A stretch of 64,000 bases of DNA from Desulfobacterales bacterium (GCA_016209225.1 JACQWO010000069.1:1-64000), one strand, 5' to 3'; shown: positions 24,748 through 35,119, numbered from the stretch's first letter. Notes: generated from the letters alone by a model not told the origin. Numbers and translations are program-made.

Positions 24748-25941
24748 TCAGGAGAGGTGATGATCCTGTAACAGGATAGGTGGTGAATGGCGAACACGCA
24801 TGAGGAGAACGGATGCTGCAGCAGCGAAGCCTGCACCGGTTAAAAAGGCAGCAGGCACACCAAAAAACTGCCAGATGAACCCGAAGATCAGGCTGGCAGG
24901 CAATGCCCCAAGACCGATTGTGCCGTGGTAATATCCAAAGGCAGTACCTCGAAGATGTCCTGGAGCGAGGTTAGCCACTAATGCCCTCTCAACAGGTTCT
25001 GTAAGTCCAAAATAGACGCCATAAGCAAGAAAGATGACAATGAGCATTCCGGGAGAATCTGCTAGAGCAAAAGCTAAATAGATCACGGCATACACAATCC
25101 ACCCAAAAAGAATCATGGTGCGGTGACCAATTCTATCTGAGAGACGTCCACCGATATAGGTGGAAAGCATCTTGATCACATGGTGCATAGACCAGAGCGC
25201 CCCAACCCATGCAGCGGGGACACCGGCATCTGAAAGGCGAAGAAGGAGAAAAGCGTCGGTGGAGTTTCCCAGGGTGAAAACCAGCAGCGCGGTAAGCAGA
25301 TACTTGAAGTCTCTGCCCAATTCCTGCCAATGCCCTGACAATCCTGATGGCTGAGGGTTTTGTTTGAGAGGGATACGGGGTTCCTTAACCCCTGCCATCA
25401 GGATAATAATGACCACAGCGGCAGGGATAGCTGAGAGAAGAAATACATGGCGAAGGGAAAGGTATCCAAACGCAAGAAGCCCTGCTGCAACCAGAGGCCC
25501 GACCACAGCCCCGGCATGATCCATAGATCGGTGAAATCCGTAGGCCGATCCCCTATGGGCTATATCCGTTGTGTCAGCAATCAACGCATCCCTGGGCGAT
25601 GTCCTGAGACCCTTGCCCACACGGTCTATAAATCTCATGACCAGCACAAACGGCCAGATCGTTGCCAGGCCAATAAGGGGTCGAACCAGACCGGAAAGGC
25701 CATATCCTGCAAGGATGAGAGGCTTCCTGTGACGCATCCGGTCGGTCCATATTCCGGAGGCCACCTTCAAGAGGGATGCTGTGGACTCGGCTATTCCCTC
25801 GATAACCCCCAGCGTCATGGCTCCCGCTCCCAGCACCGTGGAAAGAAAGATGGGGAGTAACGGATAGACCATTTCGCTCGACAGATCGGTGAAGAAGCTG
25901 ACAAGCCCCAGAAAAAAAACGGTTTTGGAGATACCTTTCAT
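24748..25941 (-). CDS. Major facilitator superfamily transporter
   Basis: Three hundred and ninety-seven residues with about 12 hydrophobic segments. The MFS signature follows segment 2 (GIWTDRMRHRKPLI) and repeats in the second half (GGRLSDRIGHRTMI). FIDRVGKGLRTSPRDALIADT is typical of a group of uncharacterised MFS exporters often found beside metal-resistance genes. Inner membrane; substrate unknown. It lies 57 bases after the PAP2 gene. Confidence 0.85.
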   Translation of the reverse strand: MKGISKTVFFLGLVSFFTDLSSEMVYPLLPIFLSTVLGAGAMTLGVIEGIAESTASLLKVASGIWTDRMRHRKPLILAGYGLSGLVRPLIGLATIWPFVLVMRFIDRVGKGLRTSPRDALIADTTDIAHRGSAYGFHRSMDHAGAVVGPLVAAGLLAFGYLSLRHVFLLSAIPAAVVIIILMAGVKEPRIPLKQNPQPSGLSGHWQELGRDFKYLLTALLVFTLGNSTDAFLLLRLSDAGVPAAWVGALWSMHHVIKMLSTYIGGRLSDRIGHRTMILFGWIVYAVIYLAFALADSPGMLIVIFLAYGVYFGLTEPVERALVANLAPGHLRGTAFGYYHGTIGLGALPASLIFGFIWQFFGVPAAFLTGAGFAAAASVLLMRVRHSPPILLQDHHLS

Positions 25942-25998
25942 TCGCCTTGGTAGTGTAAATATTTATGTAATTTCTAAAATAATAGGAAAAGGCGCTTT

Positions 25999-26787
25999 TC
26001 AAAAGTGAAACGCTGCCATTACTCCTACTCCATTTGGAATAGCGGCTGGAGTTACAACTATCTTTGGTCTCTTTGTTCCCGTTTTGTCCATACTGGCAAC
26101 TGCCAGATATGCCATCCACCAGCCCAATGCTGCCTGGGAAAAATAGTGAGCATTATCGTTTATCCTTGATATCCCACCTAGAGCCGATGCAAAGTAGAGA
26201 CCGTACTTATAGTATGGATTATCTGTCATTTTAGCAGCCGTGATGAAAGGGACAGCCCCATTAAAACTGTGTCCACTCACCCCATTGTTATCACTAAAGG
26301 GGCTCCAGCCTGAGCCGCCTTCATCCGGTCTCGGAGCTCCAAGTGCTCTTTGTAGGAAAAGCGCTGGAGGAGCCCCTACAAGGAGCGTTCTTAAGCACCT
26401 TTTTCCCCATTCACCAGTTGTGGAACTCAATTCTACATCCCCGGCAAACTCTCCAAAAAGGGCAGCCCCTAAATATACAGGGATGGTTATTACCCCCTCT
26501 CCAAACATCCTTGTGACTGTTGAAAGGTTGTCAGTATCTTTGTTCCTTACTGATTCTTGATACCGATCCTGAATTTCCCTATCTGCCGATGTATTGGCCA
26601 ATACTCCAGCCGCCCCCAGCCCTATTGCCAATTTTTCCAGATTCCCTATAGAATAAAAGTTCTTATAGTCTTCATATATGGTATTCTTTACCCTGTCCTC
26701 CCAACTATCTTTCCCTTCCTCTGTCCAGGCAATAGACGGGAGAATTAACAGAATCATAACCAAAAATACTACTCTTAGACTTTTCAT
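25999..26787 (-). CDS. PAP2-superfamily phosphatase, exported
   Basis: About 262 residues from the ATG at 26787, which has GGTAGG upstream; a longer frame from 26820 would overlap the pump gene. Signal peptide about 1-20 (MKSLRVVFLVMILLILPSIAW). The phosphatase triad is visible: RALGAPRPDEG (motif 1), GVSGHSFNG (motif 2) and SRINDNAHY (motif 3). Family members dephosphorylate lipid or isoprenoid phosphates at the membrane. It begins 4 bases after the HME-RND stop, so it travels with the metal pump; that link to efflux is unusual and unexplained. Confidence 0.8.
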   Translation of the reverse strand: MKSLRVVFLVMILLILPSIAWTEEGKDSWEDRVKNTIYEDYKNFYSIGNLEKLAIGLGAAGVLANTSADREIQDRYQESVRNKDTDNLSTVTRMFGEGVITIPVYLGAALFGEFAGDVELSSTTGEWGKRCLRTLLVGAPPALFLQRALGAPRPDEGGSGWSPFSDNNGVSGHSFNGAVPFITAAKMTDNPYYKYGLYFASALGGISRINDNAHYFSQAALGWWMAYLAVASMDKTGTKRPKIVVTPAAIPNGVGVMAAFHF

Positions 26788-26791
26788 TTCA

Positions 26792-29700
26792 TTACCTACC
26801 TTTCTTCTCAAATCGCCCATAACGCAATGTAAGGGTCGGAAGCACTAAAAGATTTAAAACCGTTGAGGTCGCAAGACCGCCGAGAATCACCATTGCCATA
26901 GGACCTTCAATTTCACGACCTGGCGCTCCGCTCCCGATAGCCAGCGGCAGCAGCCCCAGCCCGGTAACCAGAGCGGTCATAAGAATCGGGGCAAGTCGCT
27001 CTGAAGCTCCTCTAATAGCCGCTTCATGCCCCCAGAGCATTCCCTCCACATTGACAAGGTGGCCATAGTGAGAAATCATCATGATGGAATTGCGCAGCGT
27101 AATGCCAAAGAGAGTTACAAAACCGACCAGAGAACCGATGGAAAGCCCCCCGCCCGAAGCAAACACGGCGAGCACACCGCCTACCAGCGCAAAGGGGAGG
27201 TTTGCCATAATCAAAAGCAAGTTGCGGGAGTTGCCGACTACAATAGACAAGAGCATGATAAGACCAATGCCTGCCAATAGAGAATGTACTATGAGGTCTC
27301 GTGTAGACTGAGCCTGGGCTGCGGCAGCGCCGCTAAATTCGGCATAGGTTCCGGAAGGGAAGGAGACGGTTGAGAGCAACTGTTTTTTTGCCTTGCTGAC
27401 AAAGGAATTAATATCACGCCCTGTCACATTGCAGGTCACCGTTTGTACACGTCGGGCGCTATTGTGCAGAACCACATAGCGCCCTGAGGTTTCATAAATA
27501 TCAGCAAGTTGCCGCAATGATATATATGTTCCTGCAGGATTACGCAAAGGCAATAACCCGACACGGGCAATATTTTTCCGATCTTTCGGGTCGAGGATCA
27601 CCGATACCCCAAAGACCCGATTCCCCTCATAGATTTGGCTGACTACATCCCCATCGTAAGCGGTGCGTACTGCGTCAAGGACATCAACCGGATTAAAGCC
27701 CCAGCGAATAAGGTCATCATTCCGCAGGTAAATCACAAGGTACGGGGTTCCTGGTGGCGATTGGACCTGCACATCGGCAGCCCCTGGGATTTTTCCTAAA
27801 ACCCGTGCGATCTCTTGAGCCTTTTTATCCAGTATGTCGAGTTCATTTCCGAAAATATTGATAACAACAGAAGCTGTATATCCGGAGAGCGTTTCCTCTA
27901 CACGTTCAGTCAGAAAGGTTTTGACAGCGAAATTGACACCGGGGAACCGAGTCAACACATTGCGTATCTCCAATCGTGCCAGCTCAGCCTGCTTCTCTTT
28001 AAGCGGCTTGAGATCTACTTCAAACTCGCCGTCATGGGTTCCAAAGATATCATCCGCTTTTTCCGCCCTGCCCACCCGCTGGGCAACAGATCGTACATAG
28101 GGCAGCTTCAGGAGTTCGAGGCTGACATGGCGTCCCAACCGCAATGACTCCTGCAGCGAGGTGCCGGGCACCGCTGCCATATGAACAATGAAATGCCCTT
28201 CCTCAAGCTCCGGCAGAAACCCTCCTCCTAAGAAGGGCAATACCGCAAGCCCGGCTACTGCAAAAAACACTACGCCGGCGATTACTATGCGATGTCTCCG
28301 CTCTATTTGTACAAGCAAGGAACTATATTTCACTTTCAACCATTGCACAACAGGAGGTTCCTTGAAAGTACGCTGACCAAGAAACACAAAACATAATGCA
28401 GGGGTTACCGTAAGAGCAACCAACAGGGAAGCGAGCGTTGCTATAATATAGGCGATTCCGAGCGGCGCAAACAGTCTCCCTGCCACGCCCGACATGGTCA
28501 ATACCGGAATAAAGACCAGTGCCACCGCAAAAGTCGCGTACACTACAGCATGTCTTACTTCAATCGAGGCATCAAGGACAACTTGAAAGACGGGCTGCGG
28601 ATTCTCTCCTAAGCGGTTCTCACGCAGTCGCCGTAAAATGTTTTCTACATCAATGATAGCGTCATCTACGACCATCCCTACCGCAATGGCGAGGCCCCCC
28701 AGTGTCATTGTGTTAAGGCTGAAACCCAGGCGTTCTATCGCCATTACCCCGGCCAGCAACGACAAAGGGATTGCTGTCATAGAGATGGCCGTTGTTCTGA
28801 AGTTGAATAAAAAAAGAAACAATACGGCAATTACTAGAAATGCACCGATGAGCAAAGACGACCGGATATTGCGAATGGCTGTCCGGATAAAGTTGGCGGG
28901 CAGGAAGAGGTCTGAATGAAGAACAATTCCTTGTGCGCTTAAAGCAGGATTAAGTTCTTGCAACGCCTGCTTAACGTTTCGGGTCACCTGAAGGGTATTT
29001 GCTCCATACTGTTCGGAAATCATCAACATTATACCCGGCTGTCCCATAATTGTGGCGGCGCCGGCAGGCGGTTCAGGCGCATTTACTACTCTCGCCACAT
29101 TGCCGAGGGTTATAGCATCACCGTTCTGGTATGTGAGGACAGTCTTGGCAAGTTGCTGAGGAGTGAGGACTTGCCCCTCGGTATGAAGAACGATGTGTTG
29201 ATTGTCATTGTCGATGAAACCGGCTCCCCGGATACCTGTGGCATTTCGGGCAGCTGCGACTACATCATTGATTGCCAGGTTATATTGTATCAGGCGGTCG
29301 GGCTGAACCTGAATCTGAAGCTGTCTTGTCTCACCACCGAATACCACAACCTTGGCAACGCCGGGAACAGCGAGAAGACGCTGTTTGACCGTCCAATCGG
29401 CAATGGTACGGAGGTCCATCAGGGAAAGCCTTCCAGAAGTTAACCCTATCGCTAACATAATGCTCGTGGAAGATGTCAAGGGGGTCATGACCGGCGCAGA
29501 CACTCCCTGCGGCAATTGACCGGCCAGTGCAGCAAGTCGTTCAGCTATCATCTGGCGGTCAAGGTAGATGTCGCTCCTTGGACTAAAAGTCACCGTGACA
29601 ACTGACAGTCCCTGAATCGAGCCGGAACGAAGCGATTCGATTCCTGCCACGCCGTTAATAGCATTTTCTATAGGCTGTGTGATAAGCACTTCAACCTGTT

Positions 29701-29875
29701 CAGGACTAAGCCCTGGAGCCTCTGTCTGGATGACTACCTGTGGTGGAGCAAACTCAGGGAAGACATCATATTTGGCCTGTGAGAGTGTGTAAAGACCATA
29801 GCCCGCGAGTATGCATGACAGTGCAATAATGACCCCACGGAAGCGGAGCGAAAATCTTACAATTGCTGTCAGCAT
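26792..29875 (-). CDS. Heavy-metal efflux RND pump (CusA/CzcA family)
   Basis: Inner-membrane RND transporter of 1027 residues with 12 membrane segments in the 1+5+1+5 layout. The N-terminal strand is followed by FPEFAPPQVVIQTEAPGLSPEQVE, the HME signature. Segment 4 has VGMVVDDAIIDVENILRR with the proton-relay aspartates, and segment 10 has LFGITLRNSIMMISHYGHL, typical of metal-type rather than drug-type RND pumps. It moves mono- or divalent metal from periplasm or cytoplasm to the outer channel. Cus (Cu+/Ag+) versus Czc specificity is not resolved. Two bases separate it from the fusion-protein stop. Confidence 0.93.
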   Translation of the reverse strand: MLTAIVRFSLRFRGVIIALSCILAGYGLYTLSQAKYDVFPEFAPPQVVIQTEAPGLSPEQVEVLITQPIENAINGVAGIESLRSGSIQGLSVVTVTFSPRSDIYLDRQMIAERLAALAGQLPQGVSAPVMTPLTSSTSIMLAIGLTSGRLSLMDLRTIADWTVKQRLLAVPGVAKVVVFGGETRQLQIQVQPDRLIQYNLAINDVVAAARNATGIRGAGFIDNDNQHIVLHTEGQVLTPQQLAKTVLTYQNGDAITLGNVARVVNAPEPPAGAATIMGQPGIMLMISEQYGANTLQVTRNVKQALQELNPALSAQGIVLHSDLFLPANFIRTAIRNIRSSLLIGAFLVIAVLFLFLFNFRTTAISMTAIPLSLLAGVMAIERLGFSLNTMTLGGLAIAVGMVVDDAIIDVENILRRLRENRLGENPQPVFQVVLDASIEVRHAVVYATFAVALVFIPVLTMSGVAGRLFAPLGIAYIIATLASLLVALTVTPALCFVFLGQRTFKEPPVVQWLKVKYSSLLVQIERRHRIVIAGVVFFAVAGLAVLPFLGGGFLPELEEGHFIVHMAAVPGTSLQESLRLGRHVSLELLKLPYVRSVAQRVGRAEKADDIFGTHDGEFEVDLKPLKEKQAELARLEIRNVLTRFPGVNFAVKTFLTERVEETLSGYTASVVINIFGNELDILDKKAQEIARVLGKIPGAADVQVQSPPGTPYLVIYLRNDDLIRWGFNPVDVLDAVRTAYDGDVVSQIYEGNRVFGVSVILDPKDRKNIARVGLLPLRNPAGTYISLRQLADIYETSGRYVVLHNSARRVQTVTCNVTGRDINSFVSKAKKQLLSTVSFPSGTYAEFSGAAAAQAQSTRDLIVHSLLAGIGLIMLLSIVVGNSRNLLLIMANLPFALVGGVLAVFASGGGLSIGSLVGFVTLFGITLRNSIMMISHYGHLVNVEGMLWGHEAAIRGASERLAPILMTALVTGLGLLPLAIGSGAPGREIEGPMAMVILGGLATSTVLNLLVLPTLTLRYGRFEKKGR

Positions 29876-29877
29876 AC

Positions 29878-30924
29878 CTAATCCCCAATCTGAATCTGTG
29901 AACGAAATTCTTCAGACATGAGCAATTGCGAACCTCTTACCACGATTCGGTCGCCTGCTGTGATGCCTTTCAATACAAACCATCCATCTTTAACAGGTGT
30001 TTCTGTAGAAATTTCGCTGCGAATAAATTGGCCGGTTCCCTTTTGCACATAGACCCATGCCTTCCCCTGCCGCCAGACAACCGCCGGGGCAGGGACCACA
30101 ACCCCTTGATATCGGGAGCCTGCCGGCAAATAAGCAATTATATTCATTCCTGGAAGAAAGCCTTGCTGTGTGGAAGTAATATAGAAGAAACTCATTCTCT
30201 GAATGCGGGGGTCCATACGTGGGGATGGAGAGACAAGTTTAGCTGATGAGAGATTACCATTAGTAGTCTGAACCAGTGCGGTTTGGGGCGCTGACTTAAG
30301 AGGTATGTCTTGAGGGAGTACGATTTGAATCAGGACATCCTGTTGTTGTCTCAGCCGGTTAAAGACCGGGGATTTCTCAACCAGCCATCCGGCAATAACA
30401 GCGCCCCACCTCTGCCGTACAGCCACATTTATAGTATGCAGGGCTTCCTGTGCAGCATGCGCGTCGGCTTCATTTGAGCGCCACGCCGCCTCGGCAGCCT
30501 GGAATGTCTTGTCGGAAACATTCCGGTTGTTTTCATGGAGGGGCTTTAGTCGTTCATATTCCCTTTGGGAGGCGTCGAGGCTTGCCGTTGCTTTTCCCAC
30601 CTGCGCCTTTCCAGCGACATAAGAATTGTACAGGTCAAACAAGTCCCTCAACTCCATAACCGTCCCGTATGCCTTGAGTTCTTCCTGGTGTGAAACCGGC
30701 TGGAGAGGAGCCACAGCGATCCCGCTTTTGATCTCTTCATTCCTGCTGAGTGTTACAACGCTCTCACCATCCAGGATTGACACACGCGATGGGGTCTTGA
30801 CAGGCTGTTCCAGCTCTTGCTCTTTTGCTAATTCCTTGCGTCCTCCCAGAAATGCCCAGATTAGAAGGGCTCCCACGACTGTGAGAACAATAATGACAAG
30901 TAATGATTTCTTATGGAGTTTCAT
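29878..30924 (-). CDS. Periplasmic membrane-fusion protein of the metal pump (CusB/CzcB)
   Basis: Three hundred and forty-eight residues. N-terminal membrane anchor (about 9-29: LLVIIVLTVVGALLIWAFLGG). A helical hairpin (about 95-165) is flanked by lipoyl and beta-barrel parts, and the C-terminal membrane-proximal domain (about 265-345) has VVPAPAVVWRQGKAWVYV. Shorter than CusB and without an obvious N-terminal Met-rich metal site. It starts inside the last codons of the outer-membrane gene (14-base overlap), showing tight coupling. Confidence 0.85.
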   Translation of the reverse strand: MKLHKKSLLVIIVLTVVGALLIWAFLGGRKELAKEQELEQPVKTPSRVSILDGESVVTLSRNEEIKSGIAVAPLQPVSHQEELKAYGTVMELRDLFDLYNSYVAGKAQVGKATASLDASQREYERLKPLHENNRNVSDKTFQAAEAAWRSNEADAHAAQEALHTINVAVRQRWGAVIAGWLVEKSPVFNRLRQQQDVLIQIVLPQDIPLKSAPQTALVQTTNGNLSSAKLVSPSPRMDPRIQRMSFFYITSTQQGFLPGMNIIAYLPAGSRYQGVVVPAPAVVWRQGKAWVYVQKGTGQFIRSEISTETPVKDGWFVLKGITAGDRIVVRGSQLLMSEEFRSQIQIGD

Positions 30925-32347
30925 TTTTGTCCGCCTCCTTTGTCCGCGGATTCTTTTCAGGTACCACGGGGAAAGATTTTAATGGTTGGAGAGGACGTTG
31001 CACAGCATCCTCGAGCAAGCTCAGGGATTGCTGTGAATTTGCCAATGCATCCAATCGCAAAAGTTTGATGGAGTGAAATTCTGATTGGTTGCTGAGAAGG
31101 GAGAGTCTGTCTTCTTCTCCTGCATTGAACATCGCCTGTATGGATTGGAGTTGTTTTTTCATGGTTGATTGCAGGAAATCAGCCGTTTCTAACTTTTGAA
31201 GGGCTGCGTGGTAGCCTGTAAACGCCCGGTCGATCTCGCCTATAACTCTGGACTGAAGGGCTACAAATCTGCTTTCAGCCTCTTTCCGCCGAGCCTCAGC
31301 CTCAGCAATAGGGCCCTGATTACGATTAAAAATCGGCAATGAAATGGAAAATCCGAGAGACCACTTGTTATTTCCCTGATCCCATGAGTAACCAGGACCT
31401 ATGTGAATATCCGGGTATTGCCTTGCGATTTCGAGCTGCAAAGCTGCCTCACTGGCAGCGTACTCTGAGAGGGCACCCAGGATATCCGGTCGATTGAGTA
31501 ATGCCTGGCGGCGAGCAACCTGCAAAGGAATATCCACGGCAGAGGGAAGCTGTTCTGTAAAATCAAAGGAAATGTGGACATCATTGAGGGCATTTACAGG
31601 TAAACCCAGGGCATCGGCAACCTGCACACGTGCCTCGGCATTCTCTTTTTGCGCCTCACGCAGAGAAAGGCGTGTCTGGATAAGGGGAATATGTACCTGG
31701 GTTACATCAGGCTGTGATGCCTCTCCAAAGGCTAATCGTTGTTCCAGAAGCCTCACAATCTCTTCTTGAACCTTCTGTTGGTTCTGCAAAAGGGTCTCTG
31801 CTAGCTCTGCTCTATAAAGGTTGAGGAGACTCTTTCTCATACGGCTCCTCACCTGCCATACCACCGTTGCAATATTCAGACGGGCTGCCTCAGAAAGATG
31901 TTTAGCCTTAGCTATACGATAACCACGCTTATCGGCAGTCTCTATAGAGATGTCAAGGTTAAATCCGAGGGTCCATGGAGAAAGCCCACCAGCGGTATCG
32001 GCATTGTATTGAGGCGTAAATCCAATACGAGGATTAGGACGTCCACCAGCCGAAATTATCCCTGCCTTTGCAACCCTCCATTGGGCACGCGCCACATCCA
32101 GATCAGGATGATAGTAAAAGGCAACAAGGGTGAGTATCTCAAAATCCCATGATCCTGGAGGCCATATCGTTATCTTATGTTGGAGGTTCTTCTCCACAAA
32201 TTCTTTGAGACCAATGTTGGACAGCGTGCGGGATTCAAAGGCCGAAGCTGTCTGGTCAGGAGCAATAGGCTTCGGATGAAAGGTGGCACATCCGACCATC
32301 ATTATAAGAGTAACGACCAGAACAAGTATCTTTGCAGTGCATCTCAT
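30911..32347 (-). CDS. Outer-membrane efflux channel, TolC family (CusC/CzcC-like)
   Basis: Four hundred and seventy-eight residues. The lipoprotein signal ends in MMVGC (lipobox Cys about 19), followed by two repeats of the outer-membrane-efflux fold with long helical hairpins. The second repeat opens with ALLNRPDILGALSEYAASEAALQLEIARQYPDI, the standard TolC-family wording. It forms the outer-membrane tunnel of the metal pump. First gene of the efflux operon after the sensor kinase. The ATG has no clear Shine-Dalgarno; the operator-like palindrome lies 43 bases upstream. Confidence 0.9.
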   Translation of the reverse strand: MRCTAKILVLVVTLIMMVGCATFHPKPIAPDQTASAFESRTLSNIGLKEFVEKNLQHKITIWPPGSWDFEILTLVAFYYHPDLDVARAQWRVAKAGIISAGGRPNPRIGFTPQYNADTAGGLSPWTLGFNLDISIETADKRGYRIAKAKHLSEAARLNIATVVWQVRSRMRKSLLNLYRAELAETLLQNQQKVQEEIVRLLEQRLAFGEASQPDVTQVHIPLIQTRLSLREAQKENAEARVQVADALGLPVNALNDVHISFDFTEQLPSAVDIPLQVARRQALLNRPDILGALSEYAASEAALQLEIARQYPDIHIGPGYSWDQGNNKWSLGFSISLPIFNRNQGPIAEAEARRKEAESRFVALQSRVIGEIDRAFTGYHAALQKLETADFLQSTMKKQLQSIQAMFNAGEEDRLSLLSNQSEFHSIKLLRLDALANSQQSLSLLEDAVQRPLQPLKSFPVVPEKNPRTKEADKNETP

Positions 32348-32389
32348 GAGTATAAAATACCAAATAGATACAGACAGGACAATGACAGG

Positions 32390-32411
32390 AAGATTACAAT
32401 TCTGTAATCTT
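32390..32411. promoter_or_regulatory. CusR-type operator palindrome
   Basis: AAGATTACA-attc-TGTAATCTT is a perfect 9-4-9 inverted repeat between the sensor-kinase stop and the outer-membrane channel start. It resembles the boxes bound by CusR/PcoR/CopR regulators (ATGACA-N-TTGTCAT type), and the regulator gene lies in the same cluster. No T-tract follows, which argues against a terminator. Confidence 0.6.
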
Positions 32412-32414
32412 TGT

Positions 32415-33875
32415 TCAGTTGGCTGATGGAAATCTCAAGGTGACTGTTGAGCCTTTATTGGGTTCACTTTGAATTACCACTGTGCCGCCATGCATGTCCA
32501 TGATGGACTTGACAATGGCGAAGCCCAGTCCTGTCCCCTTAGGATATTGGGAGCGTGAACGGTCATCCCTGTAGAAGCGGTCAAAGATTCTTGCAAGATG
32601 TTCTGGCTCAATACCTGAACCTGTGTCGCTTACGCTCACTTCAACGGACTGGTCATCTGAGGACTGTTTAACAGAAATGGTAATCCTTCCTCTTTGCGGG
32701 GTATATTGAAGGGCATTGGAAAGCAAGTTACTTATTGCCCGCCGAAACAGGATTGGATCCGCCTTTAATAGCCCATTCCCGTGACAGGTAATCTCGATCC
32801 CTTGCTCCTCAGCTATAACATTGTGAAATTCCCGAACTGATTCAATTTCTTTGAGGGTGTCAAATAACACTCTTTCAATTTTAGCCTCCGCGCTTTCAGC
32901 ACGGGCCAGAAAAAGGAGGCTGTCTATCATGTGAGACAGCCTGGTATATTCTTCAAGGCTTGATTCAAGAACCTGCCTGTATTCCTCTGGTGTTCTAGCT
33001 CTGGAGAGAGCAACCTCAGCTTCACCCATGAGGTTATTGATTGGTGTGCGTAATTCGTGAGCCAGGTCTGCCGAAAATTGGGAGAGCCGGATAAAAGAGT
33101 CTTCGAGACGTTCAAGCATATTGTCAAAGGCAGTGGCTAATGAGACCAATTCCCTTGGCCATTGCATCATACCGATTCGTTCATTAAGACGGGTTGAGGT
33201 TATCCGTTGAACAGTCTCTGTGATTTCTTCGAGGGGTTGCATCCCTTTTTTAGCAACGAGAAAGCCTGCGGCGGCAGAGCACAATATTCCTAAAATGAGC
33301 ACAAAGGATAGCTTTCGACGATACTCTGCAATAAGAGTATTTTCAGGTGATACATCCAATGCTGCCTGGAGGAGTTGCTTTTTTCCGTTAAGGTGGCCAA
33401 CCTCTGCCCATGCAGCCATCAGGAGGTATGTCCTGCCATCACGCGACCTCTGTTTTATTCCATTCTTAGGGTTTTCTGTCACACCGGATGGAGCCGGGAA
33501 TAATGATACGGGAATGATATTGCCCATTCCAGGCGTCTCAATTAGGGTGTGTTTTCCTTCATCCAGAACCCTGGCGTAGTATTTGGTAAACCGTAGAGCG
33601 GCTCCCTCCCATTTTACTTCCTCCTCTAATGCCCCCAAATTATCAGGACGTTCCTGTAAAATAACGCGTAGAACTTGAATCTTATTGACAATGAACTGAT
33701 TGTCTTCTTTTTCCAGATTATTTATAAGCACCCAGTATAAAGAAACAGTAGCGATGACGAGTATTCCAGAGGCTGATAAGGTATATAAAAAGGTTAACCG
33801 TCGTGTAATTGACCAATAGTTTAAGTTCAACCTATCCTTATGCTCTATTGTGTTTTCATCGCTCTTCGAGGACAT
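32415..33875 (-). CDS. Heavy-metal sensor histidine kinase (CusS-like)
   Basis: Four hundred and eighty-six residues. Two membrane segments (about 27-50 and 190-210) enclose a periplasmic sensor. A HAMP linker follows, then a phospho-acceptor His in [18 protein letters not shown] and an ATPase domain with [33 protein letters not shown] and GTGLGFAI. These are the features of the heavy-metal-sensor kinase family (CusS, PcoS, CzcS). The first 20 bases overlap the 3' end of the regulator gene. It should sense periplasmic Cu/Ag or Zn/Cd/Co. Confidence 0.93.
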   Translation of the reverse strand: MSSKSDENTIEHKDRLNLNYWSITRRLTFLYTLSASGILVIATVSLYWVLINNLEKEDNQFIVNKIQVLRVILQERPDNLGALEEEVKWEGAALRFTKYYARVLDEGKHTLIETPGMGNIIPVSLFPAPSGVTENPKNGIKQRSRDGRTYLLMAAWAEVGHLNGKKQLLQAALDVSPENTLIAEYRRKLSFVLILGILCSAAAGFLVAKKGMQPLEEITETVQRITSTRLNERIGMMQWPRELVSLATAFDNMLERLEDSFIRLSQFSADLAHELRTPINNLMGEAEVALSRARTPEEYRQVLESSLEEYTRLSHMIDSLLFLARAESAEAKIERVLFDTLKEIESVREFHNVIAEEQGIEITCHGNGLLKADPILFRRAISNLLSNALQYTPQRGRITISVKQSSDDQSVEVSVSDTGSGIEPEHLARIFDRFYRDDRSRSQYPKGTGLGFAIVKSIMDMHGGTVVIQSEPNKGSTVTLRFPSAN

Positions 33876-34527
33876 ATCCTACTCCGCGGATTGTATGGAT
33901 TAACTTCTTTTCAAATGGGTCATCCGCTTTTCTTCTAAGTCGGCGAATAGCGACATCCACCACATTGGTATCACTGTCAAAATTCATGTCCCAGACCTGT
34001 TCTGCGATCATTGTCCGTGACAGAACCTCCCCTGCTCGTTGGACAAGGAGCGATAGAAGGGTAAACTCCTTAGGTGTTAGGTCAAGGTGTTGTCCGCCTC
34101 TTATTGCCTTGTGTCTTAGAAGGTTGATCTCCATGTCTGCAATTCTGAGTATTTCGGGTTGTCGGGTTGGTCCTCGACGGAGGATGGCACGTACCCGTGC
34201 AAGCAATTCCGAGAAAGAGAAGGGTTTCACCAGATAGTCGTCTGCACCCAATTCCAGCCCCCTGACCCGGTCATGAACTGAATCGCGTGCCGTCAGAAAG
34301 AGGACAGGTGTCTGCTTACCACCCCGTCTTATCTCAGCGATAATTGACCATCCGTCTCGCTCCGGAAGCATTACATCCAGGATAATAAGGTCATATTCGT
34401 GGGTTGTGGCGAAAAAGAGACCTTCATCTCCATCGTTTGTGATGTCTACAACAAAGCCGTTTTCAGTCAGTCCTTTCCGCAGGTATGCTGCTGTTTTTCG
34501 TTCGTCTTCTATGATCAAAATACGCAT
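33856..34527 (-). CDS. Heavy-metal response regulator (CusR-like, OmpR family)
   Basis: Two hundred and twenty-three residues. Receiver domain with phospho-acceptor Asp in [15 protein letters not shown] (about D51), FLTAR and DYLVKPF. A winged-helix DNA-binding domain (about 125-222) has [24 protein letters not shown] and [25 protein letters not shown], the usual wording of CusR/CopR/IrlR. It is expected to bind the palindrome at 32390-32411 and to switch on the efflux operon. First gene of the minus-strand metal locus. Confidence 0.94.
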   Translation of the reverse strand: MRILIIEDERKTAAYLRKGLTENGFVVDITNDGDEGLFFATTHEYDLIILDVMLPERDGWSIIAEIRRGGKQTPVLFLTARDSVHDRVRGLELGADDYLVKPFSFSELLARVRAILRRGPTRQPEILRIADMEINLLRHKAIRGGQHLDLTPKEFTLLSLLVQRAGEVLSRTMIAEQVWDMNFDSDTNVVDVAIRRLRRKADDPFEKKLIHTIRGVGYVLEER

Positions 34528-34741
34528 AATTTAGGCGGAGGCCTCCATTTATTTCTTCCTTGACAATACCCAAAAACCTTAGCCTCAGCATGGGTAAAAT
34601 CTTTTCTGGTAGTGTAAAATTATACTGAAGCGAAAGGGGGGCTTTTTCAAAGCTTCTAATGATGTTGACTAGGAAGGAACCTTACTGGCAATCGATTTTG
34701 AGCCTTACTCATGGAAACACTACATGGCTCTCAGGTATAGT

Positions 34742-35098
34742 TTAATCGATAAACTCGGCAATCCTGCTGTACTTTTGCTTGAGCTCCAAAATAACCCTAT
34801 CGTAGTAGCGAATCCTGGTGATTCCTCGGATGATGAGGTATGAACCCAGAAAAAACAAAACGGCACTTATCACCAATGCCGGCACAAACAGATGTATCAC
34901 CTGGATAACGTCGTAGTATTTCGAGGTAGCTATCAGGACACTCAGCACCGAGAGAGGCAAAGCTAAAACAGCGATTCCTGTGCGCATGGCTGCCAGTGAT
35001 GTCCTTTTTTCCGCCAAGAGAAGCTGAACCTCATTGATGACAACGCCTTCATTCTCAATTTCATTATTCCGTAGCAAAGATTCCTCCTTGAGTTCCAT
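34742..35098 (-). CDS. DUF202-type small membrane protein
   Basis: One hundred and eighteen residues. A charged N-terminus precedes LLLAEKRTSLAAMRTGIAVLALPLSVLSVLIATS and a second membrane segment (about 69-92), like DUF202/YidH proteins (ERTxLAWxRTGLAL). Function unknown; inner membrane. Lies 21 bases after the KtrA-like gene on the same strand and may be in its operon. The preceding spacer 34528-34741 holds no gene I can recognise. Confidence 0.7.
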   Translation of the reverse strand: MELKEESLLRNNEIENEGVVINEVQLLLAEKRTSLAAMRTGIAVLALPLSVLSVLIATSKYYDVIQVIHLFVPALVISAVLFFLGSYLIIRGITRIRYYDRVILELKQKYSRIAEFID

Positions 35099-35119
35099 GC
35101 TGCCAGGTTTTTCAGGCTA

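Noticed and set aside
34528-34741. Remnant of an insertion sequence in the spacer upstream of the CusR-like gene
   Set aside because: A short open stretch exists on the minus strand, but no family could be recognised and no terminal repeats are visible.
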